Notes: generated by a model not told the origin, from the sequence alone. DNA of 64,000 nt from Acidobacteriaceae bacterium (GCA_030041515.1 JASHNS010000039.1:1-64000), one strand, 5' to 3'; positions 43,307 through 52,596 are shown, counted from the first letter of the stretch. A program made the numbers and translations.

Positions 43307-46300
43307 CTACTGAATCGGCTTCTCCTCGACTGGCTGATAATCGAAATCCCATCGCTGGAATTTCTTCCCGGACTCATAGCGCGTGTCCCAGTTAAGCAGG
43401 TAGTTCTGCATCGCGGGCGTGTCCGGGAAATGCTCGCCGGCTGGGTAGGGATACGTGCTCATGCCATGGAAGGGCAGCTGGCCGACGGTGTACGGCTCGG
43501 CCTCCCAGAAATCCATGTCCTTCACGAATCCGTTGGCGTAGAAGAAGTAGTCGCGCGTCCAGCCGGGCGGCAGCGGCGGCAGGGCCGTTGCGCGAAACTC
43601 CGCGTCGATCTCCTCGCCGGTGCCGAAGATCACGTACTGGTTGTCGACTTTGCGCAACAGCGGCGTCACATCGCCATAGCGCGTGTAGAGGCCGCGCGCC
43701 CACAGGAACGGCCCGGTCTGGCTGATGCGGTTGTAGTTGTACGTCAGTTCGCCGGGCGATTTCAGCTCGATCTGTTGCGGGTAGCCGCGGAAGGCGAGAT
43801 GCGCCATGGCCAGCGGAACCTCGGTTTGGCGGACTTCAGCGATTTCGTTCGGGCCGTTGTCGACGAGCGCGCGATCCCAGTAGATCTGCAGGTTGGTCGT
43901 GATGCGAATCCTGCGCACGCCAGGCGGCAATTTGCCGGTCAGGTCGACGACGATGGTGCGCGGCAGCCCCGCAGGAAAGCCCATGTCCGGGATGATCCGC
44001 TTCCAGCGGCCGTCGGGGAGTTGCGCGTCCACGTACGGCGGGATCGGCTTGAGCCCCGCCTGCCACGCCGCGTACATGGAGCTGGCGCTGAAGTAGTCGA
44101 CGTAACCGTGCAGCAGCAGGCGCAGCGGATGCGACGGCGTCCACGAGCCCAGGTCCAGCGTGAGCGCGTGCAGATTGGCGAAGCCGTCGTAACTGAGCGC
44201 ATGGAAGTCGGACAGGTACCCGTGCTGGCGGCCGTCGAGCAGCGGCAGGACGTCGCGACCCTCGTTGTCCCACGCGGCCGCCGGCGGATGCGGCGCTGAG
44301 ACCGCAATGGCTTTGCCGGTGGCGAAGGGCGGCTCGCTGAGGAATTTTTCGTCGGGATAGACGGAGATGCCAGCCGGATGATCGATGGCGACGAGGCGCA
44401 GCTGGTCAATGTAGTTCACTTCCTCCATCGGCTCGCCGAAGCGCACGCTCAGCATCCCGTGCAGCGGCTGCAGATCGCCGCCCGGCACTTTGATCCACTC
44501 GCCGGGATCGTTCCGGTTGGTCGCTCCCGGCGCAACCCAGTGTCCGACAACCGCCGCGCCGATGACGTCGGAAATGAACTTGTATTGCTTGCCGTCCCAC
44601 GTAAAGAGCACGGGGCAGGAGCTGCCCCGGCGATCGAGCTCGTGCAGCACCAGCGGCTTGCTCGGGTCCACGTCGATCTCGTCCTGTGGCACGCCGGTGG
44701 GCCACAGCAGCCGCACCACATCGACGCGGCTCGCCTGGCCAACGCCGGCGATCACCTGCATTGAATTCTGGCCGAGATAGCCGGAACCGCCAGCCACTTC
44801 GAATTTCTGCCACTGTCCGCCGGCGAGCACGGAGACCTTCGTGCCGATGCCGGATTTGTTGTCCGCCAGGCCAATCAGCGTCAGACGCAGCGAGTGGTTC
44901 CTGTTGCCTCCGACATTGTGCAGGACAACGGGCGGACGCCCCAGTTGCGTCACGATCAGATCGGCCGCGCCGTCGCCATCCACGTCCGCCGTGGTCACAT
45001 CGCGCGCGTCGTGCAGACCCAGCTTGTCGAGGCCCAGCTGCCGGCTCACGTCCACCCAGCCCTTCGGCCCCAGGTTGCGGAAGACGTGCAGCTCCGTACC
45101 GTGCTTCGTTTGCAGAACGGCCGCGAGATCGACCCATCCGTCGTTGTCGAAATCAATGGGCGTGACGCCCCATCCGCCGATGACGCCCTTCGGCAGGGGC
45201 AGAGGCACGCGCTCGAAGTGCGTGCCTTCAACGTTGCGCCACAGCGTCAGGCCGGGCGCGCCGTCGTGGGTCACGGCCACATCCATCCAACCATCTTTGT
45301 TGAAATCGAAGACAGCGACGCCCCGCGTCGGCGGCAGATGCTCGCTGGAAAGAGGCATGGGCCGAAAGGGATTTTCGCGCTGATTGAAGTAGATCGTCGG
45401 CGCGCCGCTCGCGCCCGTGACGACCAGGTCCACCGCGCGATCGTTGTTGATGTCCGACAGCTCCGCCTGGACCGTGCTTCCCTGCCCGGTCAGACCTTTT
45501 TGTGCGGTCACGTCCGTGAACGTCGAGTTGCCGTTGTTCCGCCACATCACGTTGGGGCCGGAGCTGCCGATCGCCCTGCCGGTCACAAACAAATCCAGAT
45601 CGCCGTCGTGATCGAAGTCCACAAACGTCAGCCCGGCCGCGTCATTCGTCTGCGTGATCCCGACCTTCGCCGTCACATCCTCAAAATGTCCGCCACCGAG
45701 GTTGTGATAGAGGATGACGCGCCCGCGGCCATCCGCTCCGCGTACCACCACCGCCAAATCCGGCTTACCGTCGTTGTCGTAATCGCCGACCGCGCAGGCC
45801 ATGCCGTCGCCGCTGGCGTCGAGACCGGTGTCGCTCGCCGGAACCAACCCGAACGACCCATTGTGCAGGTTCTTATAGACCGCAATGGCACGGTCGCCGT
45901 CCGACATCGCCACCAGGTCCTGAGAGCCCGCAGCGAAGATGTCCATCACGCAGGCGCCTCCGCCGGCCCCCGGCGGCCCCAAGAGCGGCTCGGCTTGGAA
46001 TTTGACCTGAATCATCGGCCCCGCCGCCTCCGCGGCCAGCGGCATTTCCTCCATCGTCGAAAAATGCCCACGGTCGCCATAGCCCAGCGCCAGGGGCGAC
46101 GAGATCTTCGCGTTCACCAGATGCTGGAACTTCTCCACTTCCGCGTGGGCGGCCTGCGGCTGGCCAGAGCGCTGCAGCGCGCGCGCCAGCCCGAACTCCG
46201 CCGAGGCGTGGTTGGGGTTGATGGCGAGCGCCGCGCGGAATTCCGCAATCGCCTGCGGCGCGTTGCCGAGGCTCATCTCCAGCTGGCCGGCAAAGTAGTG

Positions 46301-46729
46301 CGAGTCTGCGTCCTTCGGATCGAGCGTGAGGACATGCTGCATGTCCGCCAGAGCCTGCTTCTGCTCGGCCGAATCCATTTGTACCAGGCCGAGGTTGTAC
46401 CAGACGCGAGGATCGTTCGGGGACATCTGCGCCGCGCGGTCCAGCTGCTGCTCGGCCTCGGACAGATGCTCCTCGTAGAGCAGGGCGATGCCGCGATTGA
46501 GTACCGGAATCGCGGCCGTGGGATCGGCGGCCTGGGCCAGGGCGAACTCCGCCGCAGCCTTCTCAGTGAGTTGCTGGTTCATCAGCGCGATTCCGATCGA
46601 GTTCAGGCGCGCGGCCTCGGCGGGGTTTTTCCTGGCGCTCGGCGTTTGGAAGGCGGAGGCGAGGGCGGCAGCCGCAAGGGGGGCAAGGAGCAAGGGGGTG
46701 AGACTGCGGGGAGTTTTTCCGGAAGGCAT
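43307..46729 (-). CDS. Secreted CRTAC1-like protein: TPR, VCBS/FG-GAP repeats and ASPIC/UnbV domain
   Basis: 1140 residues from the ATG at 46727-46729. Signal peptide about 1-27. TPRs occupy about 35-190 (VWYNLGLVQMDSAEQKQALA). Integrin-like VCBS/FG-GAP repeats with Ca2+-binding acidic loops follow to about 640 (DYDNDGKPDLAVVV, DFDHDGDLDLFVTG, DFDNDGWVDLAAV). The ASPIC/UnbV domain is NHSLRLTLIGLADNKSGIGT to VDVVRLLWPTGVPQDEIDV. The last ~450 residues are unassigned beta-rich sequence. Such proteins are abundant in Acidobacteria and Planctomycetes and are thought to be surface-associated; function unknown. Probably co-transcribed with the amidotransferase. Confidence 0.85.
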   Translation of the reverse strand: MPSGKTPRSLTPLLLAPLAAAALASAFQTPSARKNPAEAARLNSIGIALMNQQLTEKAAAEFALAQAADPTAAIPVLNRGIALLYEEHLSEAEQQLDRAAQMSPNDPRVWYNLGLVQMDSAEQKQALADMQHVLTLDPKDADSHYFAGQLEMSLGNAPQAIAEFRAALAINPNHASAEFGLARALQRSGQPQAAHAEVEKFQHLVNAKISSPLALGYGDRGHFSTMEEMPLAAEAAGPMIQVKFQAEPLLGPPGAGGGACVMDIFAAGSQDLVAMSDGDRAIAVYKNLHNGSFGLVPASDTGLDASGDGMACAVGDYDNDGKPDLAVVVRGADGRGRVILYHNLGGGHFEDVTAKVGITQTNDAAGLTFVDFDHDGDLDLFVTGRAIGSSGPNVMWRNNGNSTFTDVTAQKGLTGQGSTVQAELSDINNDRAVDLVVTGASGAPTIYFNQRENPFRPMPLSSEHLPPTRGVAVFDFNKDGWMDVAVTHDGAPGLTLWRNVEGTHFERVPLPLPKGVIGGWGVTPIDFDNDGWVDLAAVLQTKHGTELHVFRNLGPKGWVDVSRQLGLDKLGLHDARDVTTADVDGDGAADLIVTQLGRPPVVLHNVGGNRNHSLRLTLIGLADNKSGIGTKVSVLAGGQWQKFEVAGGSGYLGQNSMQVIAGVGQASRVDVVRLLWPTGVPQDEIDVDPSKPLVLHELDRRGSSCPVLFTWDGKQYKFISDVIGAAVVGHWVAPGATNRNDPGEWIKVPGGDLQPLHGMLSVRFGEPMEEVNYIDQLRLVAIDHPAGISVYPDEKFLSEPPFATGKAIAVSAPHPPAAAWDNEGRDVLPLLDGRQHGYLSDFHALSYDGFANLHALTLDLGSWTPSHPLRLLLHGYVDYFSASSMYAAWQAGLKPIPPYVDAQLPDGRWKRIIPDMGFPAGLPRTIVVDLTGKLPPGVRRIRITTNLQIYWDRALVDNGPNEIAEVRQTEVPLAMAHLAFRGYPQQIELKSPGELTYNYNRISQTGPFLWARGLYTRYGDVTPLLRKVDNQYVIFGTGEEIDAEFRATALPPLPPGWTRDYFFYANGFVKDMDFWEAEPYTVGQLPFHGMSTYPYPAGEHFPDTPAMQNYLLNWDTRYESGKKFQRWDFDYQPVEEKPIQ

Positions 46730-46805
46730 TCGCCGTCCATTATAGGGAGCGGACCGGCAGGGCAGAACGACCTGCAGAGAGAAAGCCGATACGAGGCCAG
46801 CCAAT

Positions 46806-46870
46806 TCCTCAGGGGCTGAAGCCCAACTCAAACGGGCGGCTTATCGGCACGACTGAAGTCGTGCCCTGAT
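46806..46870. repeat. Dispersed palindromic repeat, GGCACGA..TCGTGCCCTGAT family
   Basis: CCTCAGGGGCTGAAGCCC followed by CGGCTTATC and a perfect hairpin GGCACGAC-TGAA-GTCGTGCC (about 46846-46865), then CTGAT. Same modules in the same order as at 19412-19497. Confidence 0.7.
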
Positions 46871-46929
46871 TGCAAGGAGCTATCGCAAGCGCTTTACTTT
46901 CAAGGGATTGTCTTTGGCAACCCAAAATC

Positions 46930-46947
46930 TGCCTTTATTTTGCCTTA
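46930..46947. repeat. Left copy of a ~17-bp direct repeat around the low-GC gene
   Basis: TGCCTTTATTTTGCCTTA here and TGCCTTTATTTGCCTTT at 47583-47599. They differ mainly by one T and flank the gene at 47028-47468 in the same orientation. Confidence 0.5.
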
Positions 46948-47027
46948 CCACATTTGAACGGCGCCTCAAACCAGGGATCAACGCAACTCCGAAAAGCGAC
47001 CACACCGGAATCATGAGCAAAGGCGTT

Positions 47028-47468
47028 ATGCTGGCGAGCATGGGCAGTGCTCCGTACTCTGTTTCCATCGTTTTGGATCGCAACTATGGGTCGCGCCTTC
47101 GAGAACTATTGAAAGGCGGCCCTGTGTGGGCAATAGATTCACCAACAAACAGAGAATGTGCCCAACAGCTATGGGCCGAACTTCCGGACCGGGACCATCT
47201 GGATGGCATCACCGTGTTTAGGTCGGCAGAGGATCGCTCTGCAGAGCAAATGCTGATCCATGAGATGGGAACAATCGATGAGCATCACGGCATATACTCT
47301 GCGGACCCACCGTACACGGTCATCCGCGTGGTTGGAAGCACCTTAACTCCCGAAGTTCGACAGCTTCTTGAGAGTTTCGGCTTCGATTCCTTCTCAATCA
47401 CCAGCGGAGGCTTCGATGCTGCTCGTCCACTGCCGCAGCCGCTGGGTAGCCGACAGATGGGCGTATGA
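47028..47468 (+). CDS. Hypothetical protein in a low-GC islet
   Basis: 146 residues from an ATG with AAGG upstream; 47040 is a possible alternative. I do not recognise a family. The chain is mixed alpha/beta: SVSIVLDRNYGSRLRELLKG, then PVWAIDSPTNRECAQQLW, a variable acidic middle, then PPYTVIRVVGSTLTPEVRQL. No signal peptide or membrane segment. Third codon positions are far less GC-rich than in all neighbours, indicating a different origin. It stands alone, flanked by near-identical 17-bp direct repeats and by copies of the TCGTGCCCTGAT repeat. Confidence 0.55.
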   Translation: MLASMGSAPYSVSIVLDRNYGSRLRELLKGGPVWAIDSPTNRECAQQLWAELPDRDHLDGITVFRSAEDRSAEQMLIHEMGTIDEHHGIYSADPPYTVIRVVGSTLTPEVRQLLESFGFDSFSITSGGFDAARPLPQPLGSRQMGV

Positions 47469-47582
47469 CCGGAATTGCGGGAGCCTAGAGAGGGCTCGCA
47501 GCAGAAAAGCAGCCGCAGATCAACGTCAGGATTACAGCTTCTGAGGGGTTCGGCTGGTTGCGATGAGCCGACAGCGAGGATT

Positions 47583-47640
47583 TGCCTTTATTTGCCTTTC
47601 CAACCTGCTAATCCTGCTAATCCTGCAAATCTAGCTAATT
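47583..47640. repeat. Right direct-repeat copy followed by short tandem repeats
   Basis: TGCCTTTATTTGCCTTT (47583-47599) is followed by CCTGCTAATCCTGCTAATC and CTGCAAATCTAGCTAAT, imperfect tandem 9-mers. Non-coding; the rest of the gap 47469-47752 shows only a half copy of the TCGTGCCCTGATAC repeat (47680-47694). Confidence 0.5.
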
Positions 47641-47752
47641 TTGGAATCAGCAAGTTAGGTATTTTCAACGCGCCCATGAATCGTGCCCTGATACAAATCC
47701 CCCAAATCCGCGGGTTGCGCGGCGAACGGGCCTCCTCGCGGGCGGCCAGTGC

Positions 47753-48799
47753 TTACCCCCCGATGTGGACCATGCTGCGCGAGGGCTTCAGGAAGCCCGG
47801 CTCGCCGATGTGGTGGCGCGCTTCCTTCTGATCGACGGTGCGGCGGATGAATGCCGCCAGATCGTCGTTGCTGCCGCCGCGCTGAAGCACGCCGTAGAGG
47901 TCGTGGTCGGACTGCGAGAAGAGGCAGGTGCGAATCTTGCCGTCGGAGGTAAGGCGGACGCGGCTGCAATGTCCGCAGAAAGCCTGGGTGACCGGCGCGA
48001 TGATGCCGATCTCGCCCAGGCCGTCGTCGAAGCTGTAGCGGACAGCGGTCTCGCTGGCGGCGTTGGGCGCGAGCTTTCGCACAGGCCGGAACGTCTCCAG
48101 CGCGGCGACGATTTCCCGCAGTCCCACCACGGACTCGGGTGTCCAAAGCCGGTCTTCTTCGAGCGGCATGAACTCGATGAAGCGCACGATGACGCCTTCT
48201 TCGCGGGAGAAGCGGGCGAAGGGGACGATTTGATCTTCGTTGAATCCGCGCAGGAGGACGCAATTGACCTTGACGGGATCGAGACCGGCGCGTTTGGCGG
48301 CGCGAATGCCGGCCAGGACGCGGTGATAGCTGCCGGGCACGCGGGTGATGCGGGCGAATTTGTCGGCATCGACAGCGTCCATGCTGACCGTGATGCGGCT
48401 CAGACCGGCGGCCCGCAACGGCTCCGCCATCTCTTCCAGGAGATGCCCGTTGGTGGTCAGCGCCAGGTCCAGCGGCTCGCCGTCGAGAGTGCGCAGAGCG
48501 CTCAGCTCGCGCAGCAGTTTCGGCAGCTCGCGCCGCAGCAGCGGCTCCCCCCCGGTCAGGCGAATCTTCTCGATGCCGAGGCTCACGAACACCCGCGCCA
48601 TGCGGAGGTAGTCGGCGATGGGAAGCTCAGCGTAGACCGCGCCGTCGTTGCCGGTGCGGCAATAGACGCACTTATAGTTGCAGCGGTCGGTGATGGAGAT
48701 GCGCAGATCGGTGATCCGGCGACCGTGGCGGTCCGTCAGACGCTGCCACGGCCGGGCAGCATCGTCGGGATTTTCGCGCAGGACTGGAACGGTCAGCAT
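47753..48799 (-). CDS. moaA: GTP 3',8-cyclase MoaA
   Basis: First step of molybdenum cofactor synthesis; a radical-SAM enzyme of 348 residues. The N-terminal cluster motif is RCNYKCVYC (Cys40, Cys44, Cys47). LTGGEPLLR is the SAM-binding GGEP motif. The second 4Fe-4S site is FCGHCSRVRLTSDGKIRTCL near the C-terminus, and the chain ends in the Gly-Gly tail (HIGG) needed for activity. The longer upstream frame is antisense to nothing recognisable and the ATG at 48797-48799 gives the family N-terminus. No other moa genes are in the window. Confidence 0.95.
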   Translation of the reverse strand: MLTVPVLRENPDDAARPWQRLTDRHGRRITDLRISITDRCNYKCVYCRTGNDGAVYAELPIADYLRMARVFVSLGIEKIRLTGGEPLLRRELPKLLRELSALRTLDGEPLDLALTTNGHLLEEMAEPLRAAGLSRITVSMDAVDADKFARITRVPGSYHRVLAGIRAAKRAGLDPVKVNCVLLRGFNEDQIVPFARFSREEGVIVRFIEFMPLEEDRLWTPESVVGLREIVAALETFRPVRKLAPNAASETAVRYSFDDGLGEIGIIAPVTQAFCGHCSRVRLTSDGKIRTCLFSQSDHDLYGVLQRGGSNDDLAAFIRRTVDQKEARHHIGEPGFLKPSRSMVHIGG

Positions 48800-48873
48800 G
48801 AATGAATACTTTATTCGATGCGGTCCGCCCCACGCCAGACGCTTTGTCTGGCAGAAGGATCCTCGTCCCCGCC

Positions 48874-49077
48874 TCAGGCGCCGCCGTTTTGGGCCATTTT
48901 TCCTACGTGCACCCGCCGCCCCGCGCGCTTCCAGGTGTGAAAACGCCGGTAGCACAACAGGCAGCGGTACGGCCGCATGCCAATCAGCAGGAACGGAATG
49001 TCCCGCAGGCGCAGGTGGGAGCGATGGATAACCTCCGCCTCATGACACGCCGGACACTTGATATACCAGGTCGTCAT
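48874..49077 (-). CDS. Small zinc-ribbon-like protein
   Basis: 67 residues from an ATG at 49075-49077. Two Cys-X2-Cys knuckles, WYIKCPACHEAEVIHR and RPYRCLLCYRRFHTWK, frame a short segment RLRDIPFLLIGM; the tail is basic. Probably binds one zinc and perhaps nucleic acid. No family name is certain. The frame is open to 49257 but that part is not protein-like. Between ETF-QO and moaA on the same strand, with 210 and 74 bases either side. Confidence 0.6.
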   Translation of the reverse strand: MTTWYIKCPACHEAEVIHRSHLRLRDIPFLLIGMRPYRCLLCYRRFHTWKRAGRRVHVGKMAQNGGA

Positions 49078-49287
49078 CGAAGACACCCGCGTTTCATCCG
49101 GGCGACCGGTGGGGGAAACCGGCCTGATCCCGGGGACTCTGCGAAAAACAGCGGCGAATACAGGGGAGGCCCTTTTTGCCCAGCCGGTCTCAGCTGTCGA
49201 AGGGCGATCAGGGAGCGAAGACGCCTTCACTATCTCACAGCGGGCAGGGCGCCGCAACGCGCCATTCTGCGCCGATTCTCAAAGGCT

Positions 49288-51018
49288 TCACATACCGTCG
49301 TAGTTCGGTCCGCCGCCGCCTTCCGGCGGGACCCAGGTGATGATCTGGTACGGGTCCATGATGTCGCAGGTCTTGCAGTGGACGCAGTTGGTGAAGTTGA
49401 TCTTCAGTTCGCGTCCGCCGTTTTCACTCTCGGCCATCTCATACACGGCCGCAGGACAGAAGTACTGGCAGGGATTGCCGTACTCGCGGGTGCAGCGCTC
49501 GCGGCAGAGGTTGAGATCCTCCACGACCAGGTGCACAGGCTGGTCTTCGTCGTGGCGCGTGCCGGAGTGGAAGACGTCCGTCAGGCGGTCAAAGGTGAGC
49601 TTGCCGTCGCCCTTTGCGTTGCAGACGATGGGTGCGCGTTCCCAGTCCGACGGGCCCAGATCGTCGATCCGGCGCATGCAGGTGTAACCGGGAGGGTTCG
49701 TCTTGTCCGGACCGAAGACGCCGCCGCGCATGATCTGCTGGATTGCTGCGCTGACCATGCCTTCGATGCGACCGTGCTCGAAGCCCTGGTGGAAATTGCG
49801 CACCGGCCACAGCTCATCGTGAATCCAGCTCTCGTTCACGGCGGTTTTGTAGTCGCCGAGGGTCCCCGCGGAGCTGTCGCCGGTGAGCATCGCTTTGAAG
49901 GCTGCTTCGGCGGCGAGCATGCCGCTCTTCATGGCCAGGTGGATGCCTTTCAGGCGCTGCGAGTTCAGGAAGCTGGCCGAGTCGCCGAGCAGCATCCAGC
50001 CGTTGCCGTAGATGCGCGGCATGGTCAGCCAGCCGCCGTAGGGCAGGCTCTTCGCGCCGTAGCGGATCATCTTGCCGCCCTCGAGGATCCGCCGGGCAAA
50101 CGGATGCTCCTTGAAGCTCTGGAAGACGTGGTGCGGGTCGGTGCGCGGATCCTGGTAGTCGAGACCGGTGACGTAGCCGACGCTGATGAGCGTGTCGGAC
50201 ACGCCGTAGATCCACGCGCCGCCGTATTCGCGGCTGGTGAGCGGATAGCCGAGCGTGTAGATCACCTCGCCTTTGGCAACACGGCCCATGGGGATTTCCC
50301 ACAGCTCTTTAATGCCCTGGCCGTACGTCTGTGCGTGTTCGGGATCTTCGAGGCCGAGCCGGTCGATGAGCGCCTTCGCGCAGTTGCCGCGGGTGCCTTC
50401 GGCGAGGATGGTGACTTTCGCGCGCAGATCGTAGCCGGGTTCGAAATTCGCCTTCGGATGACCTTCCTTGTCCACGCCTTTGTCGTCGGTGCGGACGCCG
50501 GCCACGCGCGCCGCGTCCCAGTCCGTGCTGTCGTTGGCCCACAGCAGCTCCGAGCCGGCAAAGCCGGTGAAGATGGTGATGCCGGCCTCTTCCACCTTCT
50601 GGCCCATCCACTTCACGAATTTGTTGAGCGAGATGACGTAATTGCCGTGATCGCGCAGCGGCGGGGGCACAATGGGGAATTTGCGCTGCCCCTTCGCCAT
50701 AAGGAAATACACCGACTCCTTCGTGACTTCGGCATCGAGCGGCGCTTCCTTCTCGAAGCCGGGCAGCAGCTCGCGCATGGCGCGCGGATCGAGGAGCGCG
50801 CCGGAGAGGCAGTGCTGGCCCACCTCGCGGGACTTCTCCAGCATGCAGATGTTCTCTTTGGTCAGCGGCTTATCGGGATGCACCACATTGTGCGCATCGA
50901 TGAGCTGCGCCAGCCGGAGCGCGCAGGCCATGCCCGCGGGTCCGCCGCCAAGGATCACGACGTCCGCTTCCATCTGCGGACGCTCCACGCCTTCGATTGG
51001 TTTTCTAAATGTAATCAT
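49288..51018 (-). CDS. Electron transfer flavoprotein-ubiquinone oxidoreductase
   Basis: Passes electrons from ETF to the quinone pool at the inner membrane. 576 residues. FAD-binding motif DVVILGGGPAGMACALRL, ubiquinone-side motifs GQHCLSGALLDPRAM and TILAEGTRGNCAKALIDRLG, and a C-terminal 4Fe-4S site: CRERCTREYGNPCQYFCPAA upstream, then NCVHCKTCDIMDPYQIITW and PEGGGGPNY, the ETF-QO ending. The start ATG lies in CAGGATGATTAC, close to a possible repeat remnant; the Met at residue 16 is an alternative. Same strand as etfA and etfB, with an MFS gene between. Confidence 0.95.
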   Translation of the reverse strand: MITFRKPIEGVERPQMEADVVILGGGPAGMACALRLAQLIDAHNVVHPDKPLTKENICMLEKSREVGQHCLSGALLDPRAMRELLPGFEKEAPLDAEVTKESVYFLMAKGQRKFPIVPPPLRDHGNYVISLNKFVKWMGQKVEEAGITIFTGFAGSELLWANDSTDWDAARVAGVRTDDKGVDKEGHPKANFEPGYDLRAKVTILAEGTRGNCAKALIDRLGLEDPEHAQTYGQGIKELWEIPMGRVAKGEVIYTLGYPLTSREYGGAWIYGVSDTLISVGYVTGLDYQDPRTDPHHVFQSFKEHPFARRILEGGKMIRYGAKSLPYGGWLTMPRIYGNGWMLLGDSASFLNSQRLKGIHLAMKSGMLAAEAAFKAMLTGDSSAGTLGDYKTAVNESWIHDELWPVRNFHQGFEHGRIEGMVSAAIQQIMRGGVFGPDKTNPPGYTCMRRIDDLGPSDWERAPIVCNAKGDGKLTFDRLTDVFHSGTRHDEDQPVHLVVEDLNLCRERCTREYGNPCQYFCPAAVYEMAESENGGRELKINFTNCVHCKTCDIMDPYQIITWVPPEGGGGPNYDGM

Positions 51019-51135
51019 CCTGAACCAGAGTCAGATGCATTGGCCGGGGCTGGCGAATGCCGGACTCATTGTTCTAGCGGACCGTGGGCAGTTCGCGCAA
51101 CCGCGGCGCACGACCACCAGCCCTTGCGCGACGCT

Positions 51136-52482
51136 TTACGCGATCAGCCGCCGCTGGGAGTATCGATGCATGATCTCCATCAACAGGGCGCAGAGCAGGA
51201 CGGGCGCTGCGAGCACGAGCAAGCCGCGCTGGAAGCCGCCGGTCCAGTCGGTGAGCACGCCCATCACGTACGGGCCGACAAATCCGCCGAGGATGCCGAT
51301 GGTGTTGATGGCCGCGATGCCGGCGGCGGCCGAGCGTCCGCGCAGGAACTCCGGGGGGTACGTCCAGAAGGGTGCCAGGACCGCGGTGAGCCCGCAGAAG
51401 ATGACGGCGAGGGCCGGCAGGACCATCTCCGGGCGCGTGGACGAACCGGCTGCGAGATACCCTGCGGCGATCAGCAGGATCGGCAGCACGAGATGCCAGC
51501 GGCGGTCGCCGGTTTTATCGGAGTGCCAGCCGTTGAGGAGCATCGACAGCGTACCGAGGATTCCGATGCCGGCGATGACCATCCCCGTACCGGTCGCGCC
51601 CAGCCGCGTGACCTGCCTCACCAGTTGCGGCGCGCTGAAGGTGTAGCCGTAGGCCGCGATGAGCAGGAAGAAGTTGAAGCCTCCCAGCAGCCAGACGCGC
51701 GGATCGCGGAAGGCCCGCCCCAGCTCGTGTTCGCTGTGCGCGCCGCGCCGCGGTTCGTTCGCCAGACGACCCGCGATCCACTCCCGCTCCGGCTCCGTCA
51801 GCCATTCCGCTCGGGCCGGCCCGTCCGGCGACCCCAGCAGAAAGACCGCGCTCATGGCCACCGCCGGCAATCCCTCCGCCAGCAGCAACCATTGCCAGCC
51901 CGCCAGGTGCAGCGTTCCATTCAGATGGAGCAGCCACCCGGCGATGGCGCCCATCACGACCGTGGAGAGTGGGAAGGAAATGTAGAAGCGGCTGACCGCC
52001 CTGGAGCGCTCGCCCGCGGGAAACCACTGCATCAGGTAGAAGATGACACCGGGAAAGAATCCGGCCTCGGCCGCGCCCAGCGCCAGCCGGCCGGCGTAGA
52101 ACTCCGCAGGCGTTCGCACCAGCATCATGGCCATCGAAATCAGGCCCCACGTGAGCATGATCCGCGCCAGCCAGCGGCGCGCGCCGAATCGGACGAGCAG
52201 CAGGTTGGAAGGGATTTCCAGCGCGGCATAGCTGAGGAAGAAGAGGCCTGCGCCGAGGCCGAAGACCGTCGCGGAAAAATGCAGATCGCGGTTCATCTGG
52301 AGCGCGGCAAAGCTGATGTTCACGCGATCCATGAAGGCAATGCCGTAGCCGAGGCCGATCAGGGGCAGCAGCCGCAAGCTGGCCTTACGCAGCGCCGAGC
52401 GGCCAATCGCCCGCTCGCTCCGCGGCGGGACCACCGCAAGCCCGGACCGGTCGGGTTTCCGCGCAAACCTGGTTGTGGGCAT
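51136..52482 (-). CDS. MFS transporter, anion:cation symporter (ACS) family
   Basis: 448 residues with twelve predicted membrane segments. The first loop region reads LIGLGYGIAFMDRVNISFAA, the ACS signature with the conserved Asp-Arg, followed by FFLSYAALEIPSNLLLVRFG. A charged central loop lies between segments 6 and 7 (EWLTEPEREWIAGRL). Likely carries an organic anion (hexuronate, tartrate or phthalate type); the substrate is not readable. It lies 114 bases after etfA and 117 bases before the ETF-QO gene, all on the minus strand. Confidence 0.88.
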   Translation of the reverse strand: MPTTRFARKPDRSGLAVVPPRSERAIGRSALRKASLRLLPLIGLGYGIAFMDRVNISFAALQMNRDLHFSATVFGLGAGLFFLSYAALEIPSNLLLVRFGARRWLARIMLTWGLISMAMMLVRTPAEFYAGRLALGAAEAGFFPGVIFYLMQWFPAGERSRAVSRFYISFPLSTVVMGAIAGWLLHLNGTLHLAGWQWLLLAEGLPAVAMSAVFLLGSPDGPARAEWLTEPEREWIAGRLANEPRRGAHSEHELGRAFRDPRVWLLGGFNFFLLIAAYGYTFSAPQLVRQVTRLGATGTGMVIAGIGILGTLSMLLNGWHSDKTGDRRWHLVLPILLIAAGYLAAGSSTRPEMVLPALAVIFCGLTAVLAPFWTYPPEFLRGRSAAAGIAAINTIGILGGFVGPYVMGVLTDWTGGFQRGLLVLAAPVLLCALLMEIMHRYSQRRLIA

Positions 52483-52596
52483 AAACGATGCCGGGGGATG
52501 GGCGAGTATAGCCCCGCGGGTGAACGACTGTCCGCCAGATTTGGAGGGATTTTTGCTGATCCCTCCTTCGCCGACCGGACCTAAGCTGACCGCCTC

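Noticed and set aside
46880-47041. 53-codon minus-strand frame with one membrane-like segment (PLLMIPVWSLFGVALIPG) and a basic tail
   Set aside because: Low third-position GC, no clear ribosome-binding site, overlaps the likely leader of the plus-strand gene; too weak to annotate, mentioned in the islet finding.
48802-52584. 1260-codon plus-strand open frame opposite ETF-QO and the MFS gene
   Set aside because: Antisense of genes with complete motifs; composition is untypical and there is no ribosome-binding site.
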